Made by a program: the position numbers and the translations under genes. From an uncultured Ectothiorhodospiraceae bacterium (GTDB lineage: Bacteria > Pseudomonadota > Gammaproteobacteria > UBA6429 > Thiohalophilaceae): 64,000 nt of DNA. The stretch is taken from assembly GCA_947260005.1 (NCBI GenBank), contig CAMYOL010000014.1:52858-116857 (forward strand). The letters are read 5' to 3'. The notes beneath the pieces are model-generated. The model searched no databases. It was not told the DNA's origin and worked only from the letters and a program-made list of their open reading frames with translations. Below, in pieces: positions 56,564-64,000 of this stretch (positions are counted from its first letter, which is position 1; each line of letters starts with the position of its first letter).

Positions 56564-56599
56564 AGCCCGGGTAACAAGTTTTCATATTTGTTGCCTGGG
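56564..56599. terminator. Hairpin between converging genes
   Basis: GCCCGGGTAACAA and TTGTTGCCTGGGC form a 13-bp stem with a ten-base loop (two non-Watson-Crick positions). The - strand side continues into TTTAAGACTT, so it may stop the - strand hydrolase or the + strand lipoprotein gene; both T-runs are short. Confidence 0.4.
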
Positions 56600-56660
56600 C
56601 CATAAAAGTCGTAATAAAGTAGCATCCCCCTATCAAAACTAACGACAATGAAGTATAGAT

Positions 56661-57590
56661 TTAATAAGACATACTTTTTATTGTTTCACCGATCAGTGCA
56701 GGATCCTTATATTGTAAGTAATGACCTGCATCCTTAATTTCAATTAATTGAGAGTACTTAATATTTTTTTCTAATAAGCGGCAGCCGAGACTGATATCCT
56801 GATGATTTTCTTTATCGCCAATCAGTATCGAGACAGGTAGTTTGATGGCATGATAATGTGCCTGCATTGCATTTAATTCAGCAGTGACCTCGTTTGTTTG
56901 TTGCGTGCGGGTAAACAATACACCAGGGTTGTTCCACAGTGCGATCCGTTTTTCAATAAAATCGTCTGGAGCTAATGATTGATTAGGTTCGAGTGAAGCG
57001 TTTAATCCCTTGCGAAGTCGGGATTCTGCGATAAAGGGTCTGAAAAGTCTGAGTAAGCCTAGGCCAAATACCGGAGTCGACAGAATATGTTCCAGCTTGC
57101 TGGTCGGGGCAAGCGAATAAGCTGCAGGCGCAAGTAAGACCAAGGAATGAATATTAGGATCTTTATTAAGTGCCATTTTTAAAGCGATCGATCCACCATA
57201 GGAGTGGCCGACAAGGATAACATTTTTTAAATTTAGCGCTCTTATCAACGCGCTGGTAAATTTTGCATTGCTGCTGATTGTGGCTTTCTCAGTTGCCATC
57301 GCACTATAGCCATGGCCGATTCGATCGAATGACGTTACACGGTATTGTTTTAAATAGGGTTGTACTGCCTCAAAGTCTTCAAGGTTACCAATAGAGCCAT
57401 GGATAAATAGAATGTCCGGGCCGTGCCCCGTCTGGTGTACGCGAAGTTTGACACCAAGAACTTCCAGGTGTTTGCCAGCCAGACTGGATGGAATAGATAT
57501 ATCTTTGTTGTAAGTATTGGTTAATGTAAAAAGGATTGTGGAAGCTAATACTAGTAGATAAAGAGTATAACGAAGTAATTTCATGATCAT
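56661..57590 (-). CDS. Alpha/beta hydrolase, membrane-anchored
   Basis: 309 residues; hydrophobic N-terminal helix (about 5-25). The hydrolase fold is clear: FIHGSIGNLEDFEAVQPYL, nucleophile elbow GHSYGGS, and a late catalytic region GDKENHQDIS...DAGHYLQYKD. The ATG overlaps the stop of the upstream protease gene (ATGA), so the pair are translationally coupled. Substrate unknown. Confidence 0.85.
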   Translation of the reverse strand: MIMKLLRYTLYLLVLASTILFTLTNTYNKDISIPSSLAGKHLEVLGVKLRVHQTGHGPDILFIHGSIGNLEDFEAVQPYLKQYRVTSFDRIGHGYSAMATEKATISSNAKFTSALIRALNLKNVILVGHSYGGSIALKMALNKDPNIHSLVLLAPAAYSLAPTSKLEHILSTPVFGLGLLRLFRPFIAESRLRKGLNASLEPNQSLAPDDFIEKRIALWNNPGVLFTRTQQTNEVTAELNAMQAHYHAIKLPVSILIGDKENHQDISLGCRLLEKNIKYSQLIEIKDAGHYLQYKDPALIGETIKSMSY

Positions 57591-58741
57591 TGTTCGGATA
57601 TAAATATTGCAAATTCCTTGTAGGCAATTGCTATCGGGATAGCTATACCCAGCCCCTCAGCGTTGATAACCTCGGAGACTCGAGCAGTATTAACGCCAAT
57701 AGCTGCGCCTTCCTCATTAAGTAGTGGGCCGCCACTGTTCCCAGGAAGTATCTTGGTATCGGTTAGAACGTAATCATCTTTAATTCCGGTGATGATACCA
57801 GAGGTTACTGAGTCTGTTATTCCAAGTGGACTACCGACCGCATACACGACCATAGTTTGATGCACTCGGAGCTTATTCGTCTTTATATATGGAGTAATAT
57901 GTTTATCGAGTTTCAACAGGGCCAAATCATACTCTTCGCTGACGGCAATAAGTCGCGCCGATAAGGTTTTTTCATTTTTTAGAATAATTTTAAAGTTTTT
58001 GGTAACATTTGCCATGCTACTTTTAATATTAAAGTTCGAGTATTCTTTATTAAAGGCGCGTTTCTTTTTATCAAACTTCGGTTTTGTTTTATTATAAAAT
58101 TGTTTCCTATCCTCGTACTCGGCTTTTAAATTTTCATAACGAGCCGTTAAATATTCTACCGGGGATTTTGTATAATCTCTTTGTCTCTGTCTCTCTTGGT
58201 CTTTCTTTCTCTCTATTTCTATCTCTTGTTCACGCTTTATTAACTCTGCATACATAGCTTTGAGTAGATCTTCCTCTTTGTCTAGTTTTTTTTGATTTTG
58301 TTTAAATTTAATTTTTTGTTCATTAAACTTGTTATTTGTTTCTTGCCAGGAACCAGATGTAGAAGGTCTCACTACATGTTTGTTGGTAAGAATATATCCG
58401 TCATTAGAAATAAAAAAACCTGAGCCAATTCCAAGGTGAGTTTTAATGGTAATGGTCGCTAATGAGGCGCGTTCGATTGCATTACCAGAATTGTATTTTT
58501 TATACAGTGAGGCTTGAATATCCGTCTTGTGATAATCGTTATCGGGAGTCGTTTGTTTTTTTTTCGGGAGATCGTTCTTTTCCCCGATTATATAAACTTT
58601 GGTGTTTTCACTTTTTGGAGGTTTATCTGAATACTGCCAATTTCCCTGTTTGTCTTTGTATTTGTATGTTTGTGCATAACAAACACTATTGAGAATAGCG
58701 GTTAGCGATATACTTAATATAAGCAAGAATTTGATGATCAT
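57587..58741 (-). CDS. Trypsin-like serine protease with coiled-coil insertion
   Basis: 384 residues from ATG 58741, which has AGGAGG six bases upstream (an in-frame ATG eight codons earlier has none). A signal peptide and a DUF4124-like segment (YKYKDKQGNWQYSDKPP) precede the protease. The triad is His122 (LTNKHVV), Asp272 (EEYDLALLKL) and Ser336 (LPGNSGGPL). About 150 residues separate His and Asp instead of about 30-40; the extra ~110 are Lys/Glu/Arg-rich coiled coil. Envelope protease, target unknown; translationally coupled to an alpha/beta hydrolase. Confidence 0.85.
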   Translation of the reverse strand: MIIKFLLILSISLTAILNSVCYAQTYKYKDKQGNWQYSDKPPKSENTKVYIIGEKNDLPKKKQTTPDNDYHKTDIQASLYKKYNSGNAIERASLATITIKTHLGIGSGFFISNDGYILTNKHVVRPSTSGSWQETNNKFNEQKIKFKQNQKKLDKEEDLLKAMYAELIKREQEIEIERKKDQERQRQRDYTKSPVEYLTARYENLKAEYEDRKQFYNKTKPKFDKKKRAFNKEYSNFNIKSSMANVTKNFKIILKNEKTLSARLIAVSEEYDLALLKLDKHITPYIKTNKLRVHQTMVVYAVGSPLGITDSVTSGIITGIKDDYVLTDTKILPGNSGGPLLNEEGAAIGVNTARVSEVINAEGLGIAIPIAIAYKEFAIFISEQ

Positions 58742-58844
58742 TGATTTCCTCCTAATCAATATCATTCAGTATATCGTGATTTGGCCTGGATATTTAGATA
58801 GTAGTTAAATTTCTGAATAAAAGTGGCTGAGATTTTTCAACAAC

Positions 58845-59888
58845 TTAGCCGGCCATCGCAGCCACAATCGCCAGCTCGCCCGGTTTCACAGAGTTGGTAT
58901 CAAATTTTTTCACCGCACTGGCCATTCTAGTTAGTGCGGATTTAATTGGCATGGCAGGTTTAGTTTCACCTTTTTTTGCACGATGAAAACGCACAGGATT
59001 AATGCGGGCGACAACGTAGGTGCGCAGGTAAGGTGATTTGAAGCCTTTCTTTTGTAACTTATCGATAATCTTTTTAACGTGTTCATCGATATCCATTAAG
59101 CGGGCGGCAATATCCTCGCGTTGGCGAATGCTGACCGGCAGGCTGCGATCGCTGAAGCGGTCGACCTTTTTCAAAAAAGAAGTGTAGGCACCGCCGGCAA
59201 AACGTTTATTTTGCTCGTAGATGATGCCAAGGGTAAGAAACTCGGCTGCTTCAAAGTGTTCGCTGAAGGCCATTTCTTTGGTGCGCGGTTTGGAATCGGC
59301 CAGATTTCGGGCCATTCGAATAACCTCCAGGCTGCGATCTTTGACGTTGTGGGCCTTTTCCGTATTGAGCGCTAATATACGGTAGGCCAGCGCATCATCC
59401 GGCGAGATAAGCGCGGTAATCTGTTGTAATCCAAGGACTTTTGCCGCAGCCAGGCGGTGGCGACCATTTGGGGTCCAGAGCCGTCCGTCTTCTCCTCGTA
59501 CAACGATCAGGGGATCGAGAAACGAGCCGGCCTCATCGATTTTTTCAGCCAAACGCTTGGTGTGGGTGGGCGAGAGGTCACGCTGGAATGGGGTCGGTTG
59601 AACGGCTTTTAACGGAATGGAGGCCAATAGCACCGGCCGGCCAGAGAGTGGTTCGGCATAGGCGCCGATGGCCGCGCCACCAACGGCATTCACTTCGTCA
59701 ACTAAAGGGGCCACACTGGGGGCATCGAGACCCAGCACAATTTGTTCTGCCTTTAAGCCGCGCCGGGTTTTAGCCGGTGCGAGTTTACCGCGCGTGCTTT
59801 TCTTTTTTGACGCTTTTTTGCGGCTGGCTTTCTTTTTGGCAGCCTTTTTTTTAGCCGTTTTCTTGCTAACCTTTTTCTTTAGCGCCAT
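58845..59888 (-). CDS. ParB-domain protein with histone H1-like N-terminal tail
   Basis: 347 residues. The first ~40 are almost purely Lys/Ala/Arg/Ser (MALKKKVSKKTAKKKAAKKK), like bacterial H1-type nucleoid proteins. A ParB/Spo0J N-terminal domain follows (FQRDLSPTHTKRLAEKIDEAGSFLDPLIVVRGEDGRLWTPNGRHRLAAAK, about 100-150) and then a helical C-terminal part. There is no ParA gene nearby and it is far from a typical parAB locus. It could be a nucleoid-associated or regulatory ParB-like CTPase. The sequence is more GC-rich than its neighbours. Confidence 0.8.
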   Translation of the reverse strand: MALKKKVSKKTAKKKAAKKKASRKKASKKKSTRGKLAPAKTRRGLKAEQIVLGLDAPSVAPLVDEVNAVGGAAIGAYAEPLSGRPVLLASIPLKAVQPTPFQRDLSPTHTKRLAEKIDEAGSFLDPLIVVRGEDGRLWTPNGRHRLAAAKVLGLQQITALISPDDALAYRILALNTEKAHNVKDRSLEVIRMARNLADSKPRTKEMAFSEHFEAAEFLTLGIIYEQNKRFAGGAYTSFLKKVDRFSDRSLPVSIRQREDIAARLMDIDEHVKKIIDKLQKKGFKSPYLRTYVVARINPVRFHRAKKGETKPAMPIKSALTRMASAVKKFDTNSVKPGELAIVAAMAG

Positions 59889-60006
59889 TAGTTGTTCAAC
59901 TTTTTATGAGAAATAGAACTTAACATTAAGTGAAAATACGCAAGTTTGGAATAGTTGAGATGAAATTAAGTCACTAAGCTTAGCTGAACATCGAAGAAGG
60001 GAATGT

Positions 60007-60870
60007 ATGCTCAAGTCGAAGACGCAAAAGCATTATCAAAATCGCATTCATATTGTGTGGCAATATATTCAACACAATCTTGATCGGCGTTTGACATTAG
60101 AAGAACTTGCTGAGGTAGCCTGTATTTCGCCTTTTCATTTTCATCGTGTGTTTCGGGCTTATACGGGTGAATCGCTAAGTCAGTACAACAAGCGTTTACG
60201 ACTTGAGCGTGCCGCTTCACAGTTGCAATCTAATAAAATGGGTATCACCGACATTGCCTATGGGTGTGGTTATGAAACCCCAGCGGCTTTTAGTAAGGCA
60301 TTCAAGCAGCAATTTTCAGTAACACCCACGGTATTTCGAAACGATTGGCAGACCTTTCTTTCACGTTATCGTTATGAACCTGAAATTAAAAAGGAGCTTA
60401 GTATGGACTACAAAATCGAAAATAGAGAAGCACAACGTGTTTTATATACTCGACGCCGCGGTGATTATATGGAATCAGCCCCCCTGGCCTGGCAGGCCAT
60501 GGATGAATATGCCGAAAAAGAGAATTTATATAACGAAAAAACGCAAATGATAGGGGTGTGTCATGACTCTCCCGAAATCACCGATAAAGATAAAATTCGA
60601 TATGATGCCTGCATACCCGTCGATGATACGACTCGTACTGATGGTGAGTTTGGTATTCAAACTATTCGAGGTGGTGATTACGCGGTATTTATGCATGAAG
60701 GGCCCTATGAAACACTCATAGATACGTATGATCAAATCGCACACGAATGGATCGCCAATCAGGAGCGTGAGTTAGATGATGCACCGGTGTTTGAGATCTA
60801 TTTAAATCCGGAATTAATGGAGAGTGATCCAGAGAGTCTTAAGACCAAGATCTATTTTCCACTAAAATAG
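60007..60870 (+). CDS. AraC-family regulator with GyrI-like effector domain
   Basis: 287 residues. N-terminal AraC double helix-turn-helix (LTLEELAEVACISPFHFHRVFRAYTGESLSQYNKRLRLERAASQL ... DIAYGCGYETPAAFSKAFKQQF), then a GyrI/SbmC-like AraE_binding domain (about 135-285: RRGDYMESAPLAWQAMDEY). Same layout as Rob/SoxS-like multidrug-response activators. The effector is probably a small hydrophobic compound. The likely target is not adjacent. Confidence 0.9.
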   Translation: MLKSKTQKHYQNRIHIVWQYIQHNLDRRLTLEELAEVACISPFHFHRVFRAYTGESLSQYNKRLRLERAASQLQSNKMGITDIAYGCGYETPAAFSKAFKQQFSVTPTVFRNDWQTFLSRYRYEPEIKKELSMDYKIENREAQRVLYTRRRGDYMESAPLAWQAMDEYAEKENLYNEKTQMIGVCHDSPEITDKDKIRYDACIPVDDTTRTDGEFGIQTIRGGDYAVFMHEGPYETLIDTYDQIAHEWIANQERELDDAPVFEIYLNPELMESDPESLKTKIYFPLK

Positions 60871-60889
60871 TAAATTGGGTAATGAAGAT

Positions 60890-60955
60890 AGGGATCAAAA
60901 GAGGTATGGTAATTTAGCTAAAGAAATAGTTAATATCTTTTTAGATCCCTTTTTT
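60890..60955 (+). terminator. Terminator of the AraC-type regulator gene
   Basis: AGGGATCAAAAGA pairs with TCTTTTTAGATCCCT across a long loop, followed by T6. The stem is imperfect in the middle. Confidence 0.6.
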
Positions 60956-60960
60956 ATTGC

Positions 60961-61377
60961 TTACAGCCCCATACTATAATGGTGTCCAACATTATTTAAA
61001 CCTTCACGCTCATAAAACCGATGGGCGTCCTTGCGCTGCACGCCCGAGTCCAGATGAAATTGCCGACAAGCTTGTTGGCGGCCATAGTCGATTAGCCAGT
61101 CGAGTAATTGTTTGCCATAGCCTTTAGAGCGATGTTTTTCTGCGGTCACCAGATCATCGACGTAGAAAAACTTTCCCCAGGCAAGATTGTGGGAGATTCG
61201 ATGCCCGGCCACGGCGACGACCGTGGAATCACTTTCTATATAGCTGAGCTGGTAACCAAAATGCTGCTGCATCTGAACTTGATTTAGAAATTGCTCAGCC
61301 GTTAAATGCGGACGCAATTCAACCATGACAGGGTAGCAGCTTTCGATTTGGTGATCAGTTTCGGCGGTTTTAACCAT
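60961..61377 (-). CDS. GNAT-family N-acetyltransferase
   Basis: 138 residues with a complete GNAT fold; the acetyl-CoA pyrophosphate-binding loop is seen as EKHRSKGYGKQLLDWLIDYGRQ (motif A; Q/RxxGxG/A). Substrate unknown. The start (ATG 61377) and the stop of the preceding gene share one base, so they are one operon. Confidence 0.88.
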   Translation of the reverse strand: MVKTAETDHQIESCYPVMVELRPHLTAEQFLNQVQMQQHFGYQLSYIESDSTVVAVAGHRISHNLAWGKFFYVDDLVTAEKHRSKGYGKQLLDWLIDYGRQQACRQFHLDSGVQRKDAHRFYEREGLNNVGHHYSMGL

Positions 61378-61769
61378 TATTCGTCTTCAGGAACGCCCTG
61401 CCATAACATTTCATAACCCAGTTCATAGGTTTCTTCACAGTAGGCTTGTAGTGCGTCAAATTTAGTTTTGAATGTTTTGTCGGCATGGGATTCTTCGTGT
61501 TGTTCAAATGACTTCCAATAGGTCATGATAACGATATGGTCCTCGGTCATTTTTTTTGAGTCAAACGAACCTTCATCAGAAACAAAGCCGGTGTATTTAT
61601 ATACCTGCCCACCAATAAAGCCGCCTTCATCATCACCGTAGGTGTTTTTAACCACATTGCACATCTCGCCAAGTGCAAGCTCGACATCACTAACGGTTAC
61701 GCCTTCTTTAAGTTTGACCACATTGAATAACATGACGCAGCCAAAGGGAATGGTTATTGGGTGAAACAT
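61377..61769 (-). CDS. Dimeric alpha-beta-barrel protein (ABM-like)
   Basis: 130 residues from ATG 61769 with GGAGG upstream. The pattern of strands (VMLFNVVKLKEGVTVSDVELALGEMCN; IVIMTYWKSFEQHEESH) fits antibiotic-biosynthesis-monooxygenase-like ferredoxin-fold proteins. Function unknown; coupled to the GNAT gene. Confidence 0.7.
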   Translation of the reverse strand: MFHPITIPFGCVMLFNVVKLKEGVTVSDVELALGEMCNVVKNTYGDDEGGFIGGQVYKYTGFVSDEGSFDSKKMTEDHIVIMTYWKSFEQHEESHADKTFKTKFDALQAYCEETYELGYEMLWQGVPEDE

Positions 61770-61850
61770 AGGGACCTCCAGGATCGCTGTTTAATGATAA
61801 ATATTAATTTAATTAGGGGTTAGACATAATAGGCAGTTAAGCGTTCAGTT

Positions 61851-63272
61851 TCAATTTTCCTGAAAAAGATTTCGCTCTTGTATCAGCTGCGCAATTTGGG
61901 CGGGAACATATTGAGTCCAGTTTGAATCGCCGGTTTGAATCATCTTTAGTACTTCGTGAGACAAAATCGGTAAATACTCATGATTGATGGAGTTTAATGG
62001 ACGTAAGTGACGATTTTGTTTTAAATGATCAAACAGGTGCTTTAAATTCTCGGCAACTTGTAGGGTTTTTAAGTCAATAACATGATTGTGTGAGTCAACC
62101 AGTGCGGGTGAGACATAAATCGATAAATCATTTTTAAACAGCCTTCCGAACGATTCCAGGATCCCGCCGGGTAGAGTCTCATAATATTTTTCATCAAAGA
62201 TTTCACGTACGGACAAAATACCCATGGCTAAGGCAATGGGCTTGCTGGTGTAATTAAATAAATATTGAGCAAGTCGATAATAGGCACCGTAATCTGAAAT
62301 AAGTACGTTTTTACCCAGCGCGCAGAGTAAATCGATCCGGTTCAGGTAATCGGTGACGTCAATTTCCTGTTCGTTGAGTAGATTGCTTAAGGTAATCTCG
62401 GATAAAACAATCACGTCATCCGGCTGCAGGCCGGTGTCTGCAATAAAGGCATGTTGCGCGCAATCAAGTAAGTCCATGGTGAAGTTGGTGGGAGGGCGAA
62501 AACGGCTGCGTTCAACAATCACGGCCTTGCCCCATAAGGCGTCTGCCACCTGGGCAATCTGGCCATTTGGATAAAAAAGCGCAGCGTTACTGAGCCCATG
62601 TTGGACCAGGCGCAGGGCCATCAGACGGTTATCGACCTGAGTAAAAGCGGGGCCGGAAAAGTCCACCATATCGATTTCAACCAGTTCAGGGTAGAGGCCA
62701 TCACGTAGTGAAGTGAGTAGTTGCTCCGGCGTAGAGGTAAGCTGGGTCGCACCATAGATCAAGTTTAGACCGAGACGCCCGAGGGTATCCTGATCTTGCA
62801 GGCTGCGCTGACCAAAACAATTTACGTGTAATTCGATTTGTGAGCATTCGGCGCCAGGCCGATGTTGAAAGCGGATACCGAGCCAGCCACGTCCATTGAT
62901 TTTCTTCGCATAATTATGAGTCGCGACGGTATTGGCAAAGGCGAAGAAACTGGTGTTAGCGCCGCGTTTTTCACTCAGTCTATCCACAACCAGTTTATAT
63001 TCATGCTCAAGCATGGCCTGCAAACGTTCGCGACTGACATAACGAGGACTGCTTCCATAAATCGCATCCGAAAAGGTCATGTCGTAGGCCGACATCGCCT
63101 TGGCAATGGTACCGGCCGCCCCACCCGCCTGGAAAAACCAGCGCGCCGTTTCCTGGCCAGCACCGATCTCGGCAATCGTGCCATAGACCGTTTTGTCCAG
63201 GTTAATGGCTAAGGCCTTGCCTTGGGGATCGGTTATATCCTTAGGGTCGCATGAGGGGTTGTGCGTTGGCAT
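61851..63272 (-). CDS. Conserved protein of unknown function
   Basis: 473 residues, no signal peptide or membrane segments. It opens MPTHNPSCDPKDITDPQGKALAINLD and contains repeated family-like blocks (VYGTIAEIGAGQETARWFFQAGGAAGTIAKAMSAYDMTFSDAIYG). I recognise it as a conserved soluble family but cannot assign an activity. ATG 63272 is the only sensible start. It precedes a DUF2183 gene on the same strand. Confidence 0.6.
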   Translation of the reverse strand: MPTHNPSCDPKDITDPQGKALAINLDKTVYGTIAEIGAGQETARWFFQAGGAAGTIAKAMSAYDMTFSDAIYGSSPRYVSRERLQAMLEHEYKLVVDRLSEKRGANTSFFAFANTVATHNYAKKINGRGWLGIRFQHRPGAECSQIELHVNCFGQRSLQDQDTLGRLGLNLIYGATQLTSTPEQLLTSLRDGLYPELVEIDMVDFSGPAFTQVDNRLMALRLVQHGLSNAALFYPNGQIAQVADALWGKAVIVERSRFRPPTNFTMDLLDCAQHAFIADTGLQPDDVIVLSEITLSNLLNEQEIDVTDYLNRIDLLCALGKNVLISDYGAYYRLAQYLFNYTSKPIALAMGILSVREIFDEKYYETLPGGILESFGRLFKNDLSIYVSPALVDSHNHVIDLKTLQVAENLKHLFDHLKQNRHLRPLNSINHEYLPILSHEVLKMIQTGDSNWTQYVPAQIAQLIQERNLFQEN

Positions 63273-63474
63273 CCAATCTCAGGTTTATGTTGTGTTGATA
63301 CTATTTAATATAGACCAGAATCTGGTAATTAATGCGACAAAAGACAACAAGTCTTAGTGTTTCTATTTTACGTTTGCCCGTAACACAGAAGTGCTTGTCC
63401 TTGTCTAAAAGACAAAAAAGACAACATCAATTTTTGTAAGAAGTTGATAGTCAGGATGACCAAGTAAACAGGTT

Positions 63475-63491
63475 AAAAAAAAGGGGGGGGG
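63475..63491. repeat. A8G9 homopolymer tract
   Basis: Eight A's are followed by nine G's in the intergenic region between the DUF2183 gene and the unknown-function gene. Such mononucleotide runs can slip in replication or be mis-assembled. No coding frame crosses it. Confidence 0.8.
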
Positions 63492-63520
63492 ATGAAATTA
63501 AATCTGTTACAGAATTACCG

Positions 63521-64000
63521 TTAAGGGTTGAGTAGCGCCTGTTTAGAAAGTATTTCAGTCGGGCTTGAAAATACGGTCCATTGATTTTTTGGTAGGTCGG
63601 CAAAAATATTTTCTACACTGTTTTTATCACCCTTTACATCACGTATATAGATTTTAACAATGCGGCCAGGATATCGTTTGGCAATATCAGCGTAAATGTT
63701 GGCATCACGTTCACCGGAATCACCCACTAATATAAAGCGTCGCTTAGGGTAAGTGGTAAGTAGTTTGGTGATCGTCGGTACTTTGCCTTCTTCAGGGGTG
63801 GCAAATAAATTGAATATGCTTTCATCTTTTACGCGGATGAGTTTTAAATGCATACTGCCACGCGGGTAGGCTTGTTTATCAATGAATTCACTTAACACCG
63901 GGTAGAGCTGCCAGGGTGATGATGACACATAGTGAAAACGATAGCCTTTATTATGCCAGTGACGGTAGATCTCAGGCATGCCCTTGACCGCTTGAAATTC
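63521..64000 (-). CDS. DUF2183 (App1-type) phosphatase domain protein, 5' end outside window
   Basis: The reading frame runs off the right edge: the bases before MPEIYRHW continue in frame (EFQAVKG). Visible are the DUF2183 blocks YRFHYVSSSPWQLYPVLSEF, GSMHLKLI and FILVGDSGERDANIYADIA, a HAD-like core known from the yeast phosphatidate phosphatase App1. The bacterial substrate is unknown. At least 159 codons are present. Confidence 0.85.
   Translation of the reverse strand, partial: EFQAVKGMPEIYRHWHNKGYRFHYVSSSPWQLYPVLSEFIDKQAYPRGSMHLKLIRVKDESIFNLFATPEEGKVPTITKLLTTYPKRRFILVGDSGERDANIYADIAKRYPGRIVKIYIRDVKGDKNSVENIFADLPKNQWTVFSSPTEILSKQALLNP

Overview
This window comes from an AT-rich (roughly 43% GC by eye) gammaproteobacterial chromosome. 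The evidence is the dnaA-dnaN-recF-gyrB block facing rpmH-rnpA-yidD-yidC-mnmE, glyQ and glyS as separate genes, a class I adenylate cyclase, NtrBC, a MSHA-type pilus assembly operon, gmhB and plsC. TusA and a periplasmic DsrE-like protein fit a sulfur-handling lifestyle, but I cannot name a genus.

Layout. 0-1.3 kb: end of an integron-cassette region on the + strand (one clear attC and a frame-disrupted methyltransferase cassette). 1.3-9 kb: SRPBCC protein, degenerate GGDEF protein, cyaA, DUF938, then ntrC-ntrB (-). 9.3-15.7 kb: mshI-mshN, a partial MSHA operon (-). 15.7-17.6 kb: an 800-bp regulatory region and a eukaryotic-type glutamine synthetase (glnII, +). 17.6-23 kb: a Ser/Thr kinase, then an integrase-less cassette array (CALIN) on the - strand, with SIR2-like, GIY-YIG, SMI1/KNR4-like, lipoprotein, DUF3592 and TfoX-C-like genes. 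23-31 kb: metabolic genes, glnA (GSI), a cation efflux pump, tusA and a thiouridylase-like PP-loop ATPase. 31-39 kb: XRE regulator divergent from a globin-coupled diguanylate cyclase, then glyQ-glyS-mazG-like-gmhB-plsC. 39-43 kb: B12 radical SAM protein and small secreted proteins, including a 51-residue lipoprotein. 43-53.5 kb: replication-origin region. 53.5-64 kb: two zinc peptidases, a coiled-coil-interrupted trypsin-like protease, a ParB-domain protein with a histone-H1-like tail, an AraC regulator, and a DUF2183 gene cut by the window edge.

How the genes fit together. The strongest theme is nitrogen control. NtrB/NtrC, GSI and GSII lie in one window. glnII has a near-consensus sigma-54 promoter (16256-16271) with two NtrC-like sites 31 bp apart at the usual enhancer distance. 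glnA has its own NtrC-like palindrome and a plausible sigma-54 promoter, and ntrB has an upstream 17-bp NtrC-like palindrome. The predicted glnII mRNA has a long (about 218 nt) leader with nested stems and two mutually exclusive hairpins, which makes it my best candidate for an undescribed cis-acting RNA. Other items worth checking are the CALIN with its SIR2 cassette, an apparent AUU start for mshI, and an rnpA with no ATG, GTG or TTG start in its open frame.
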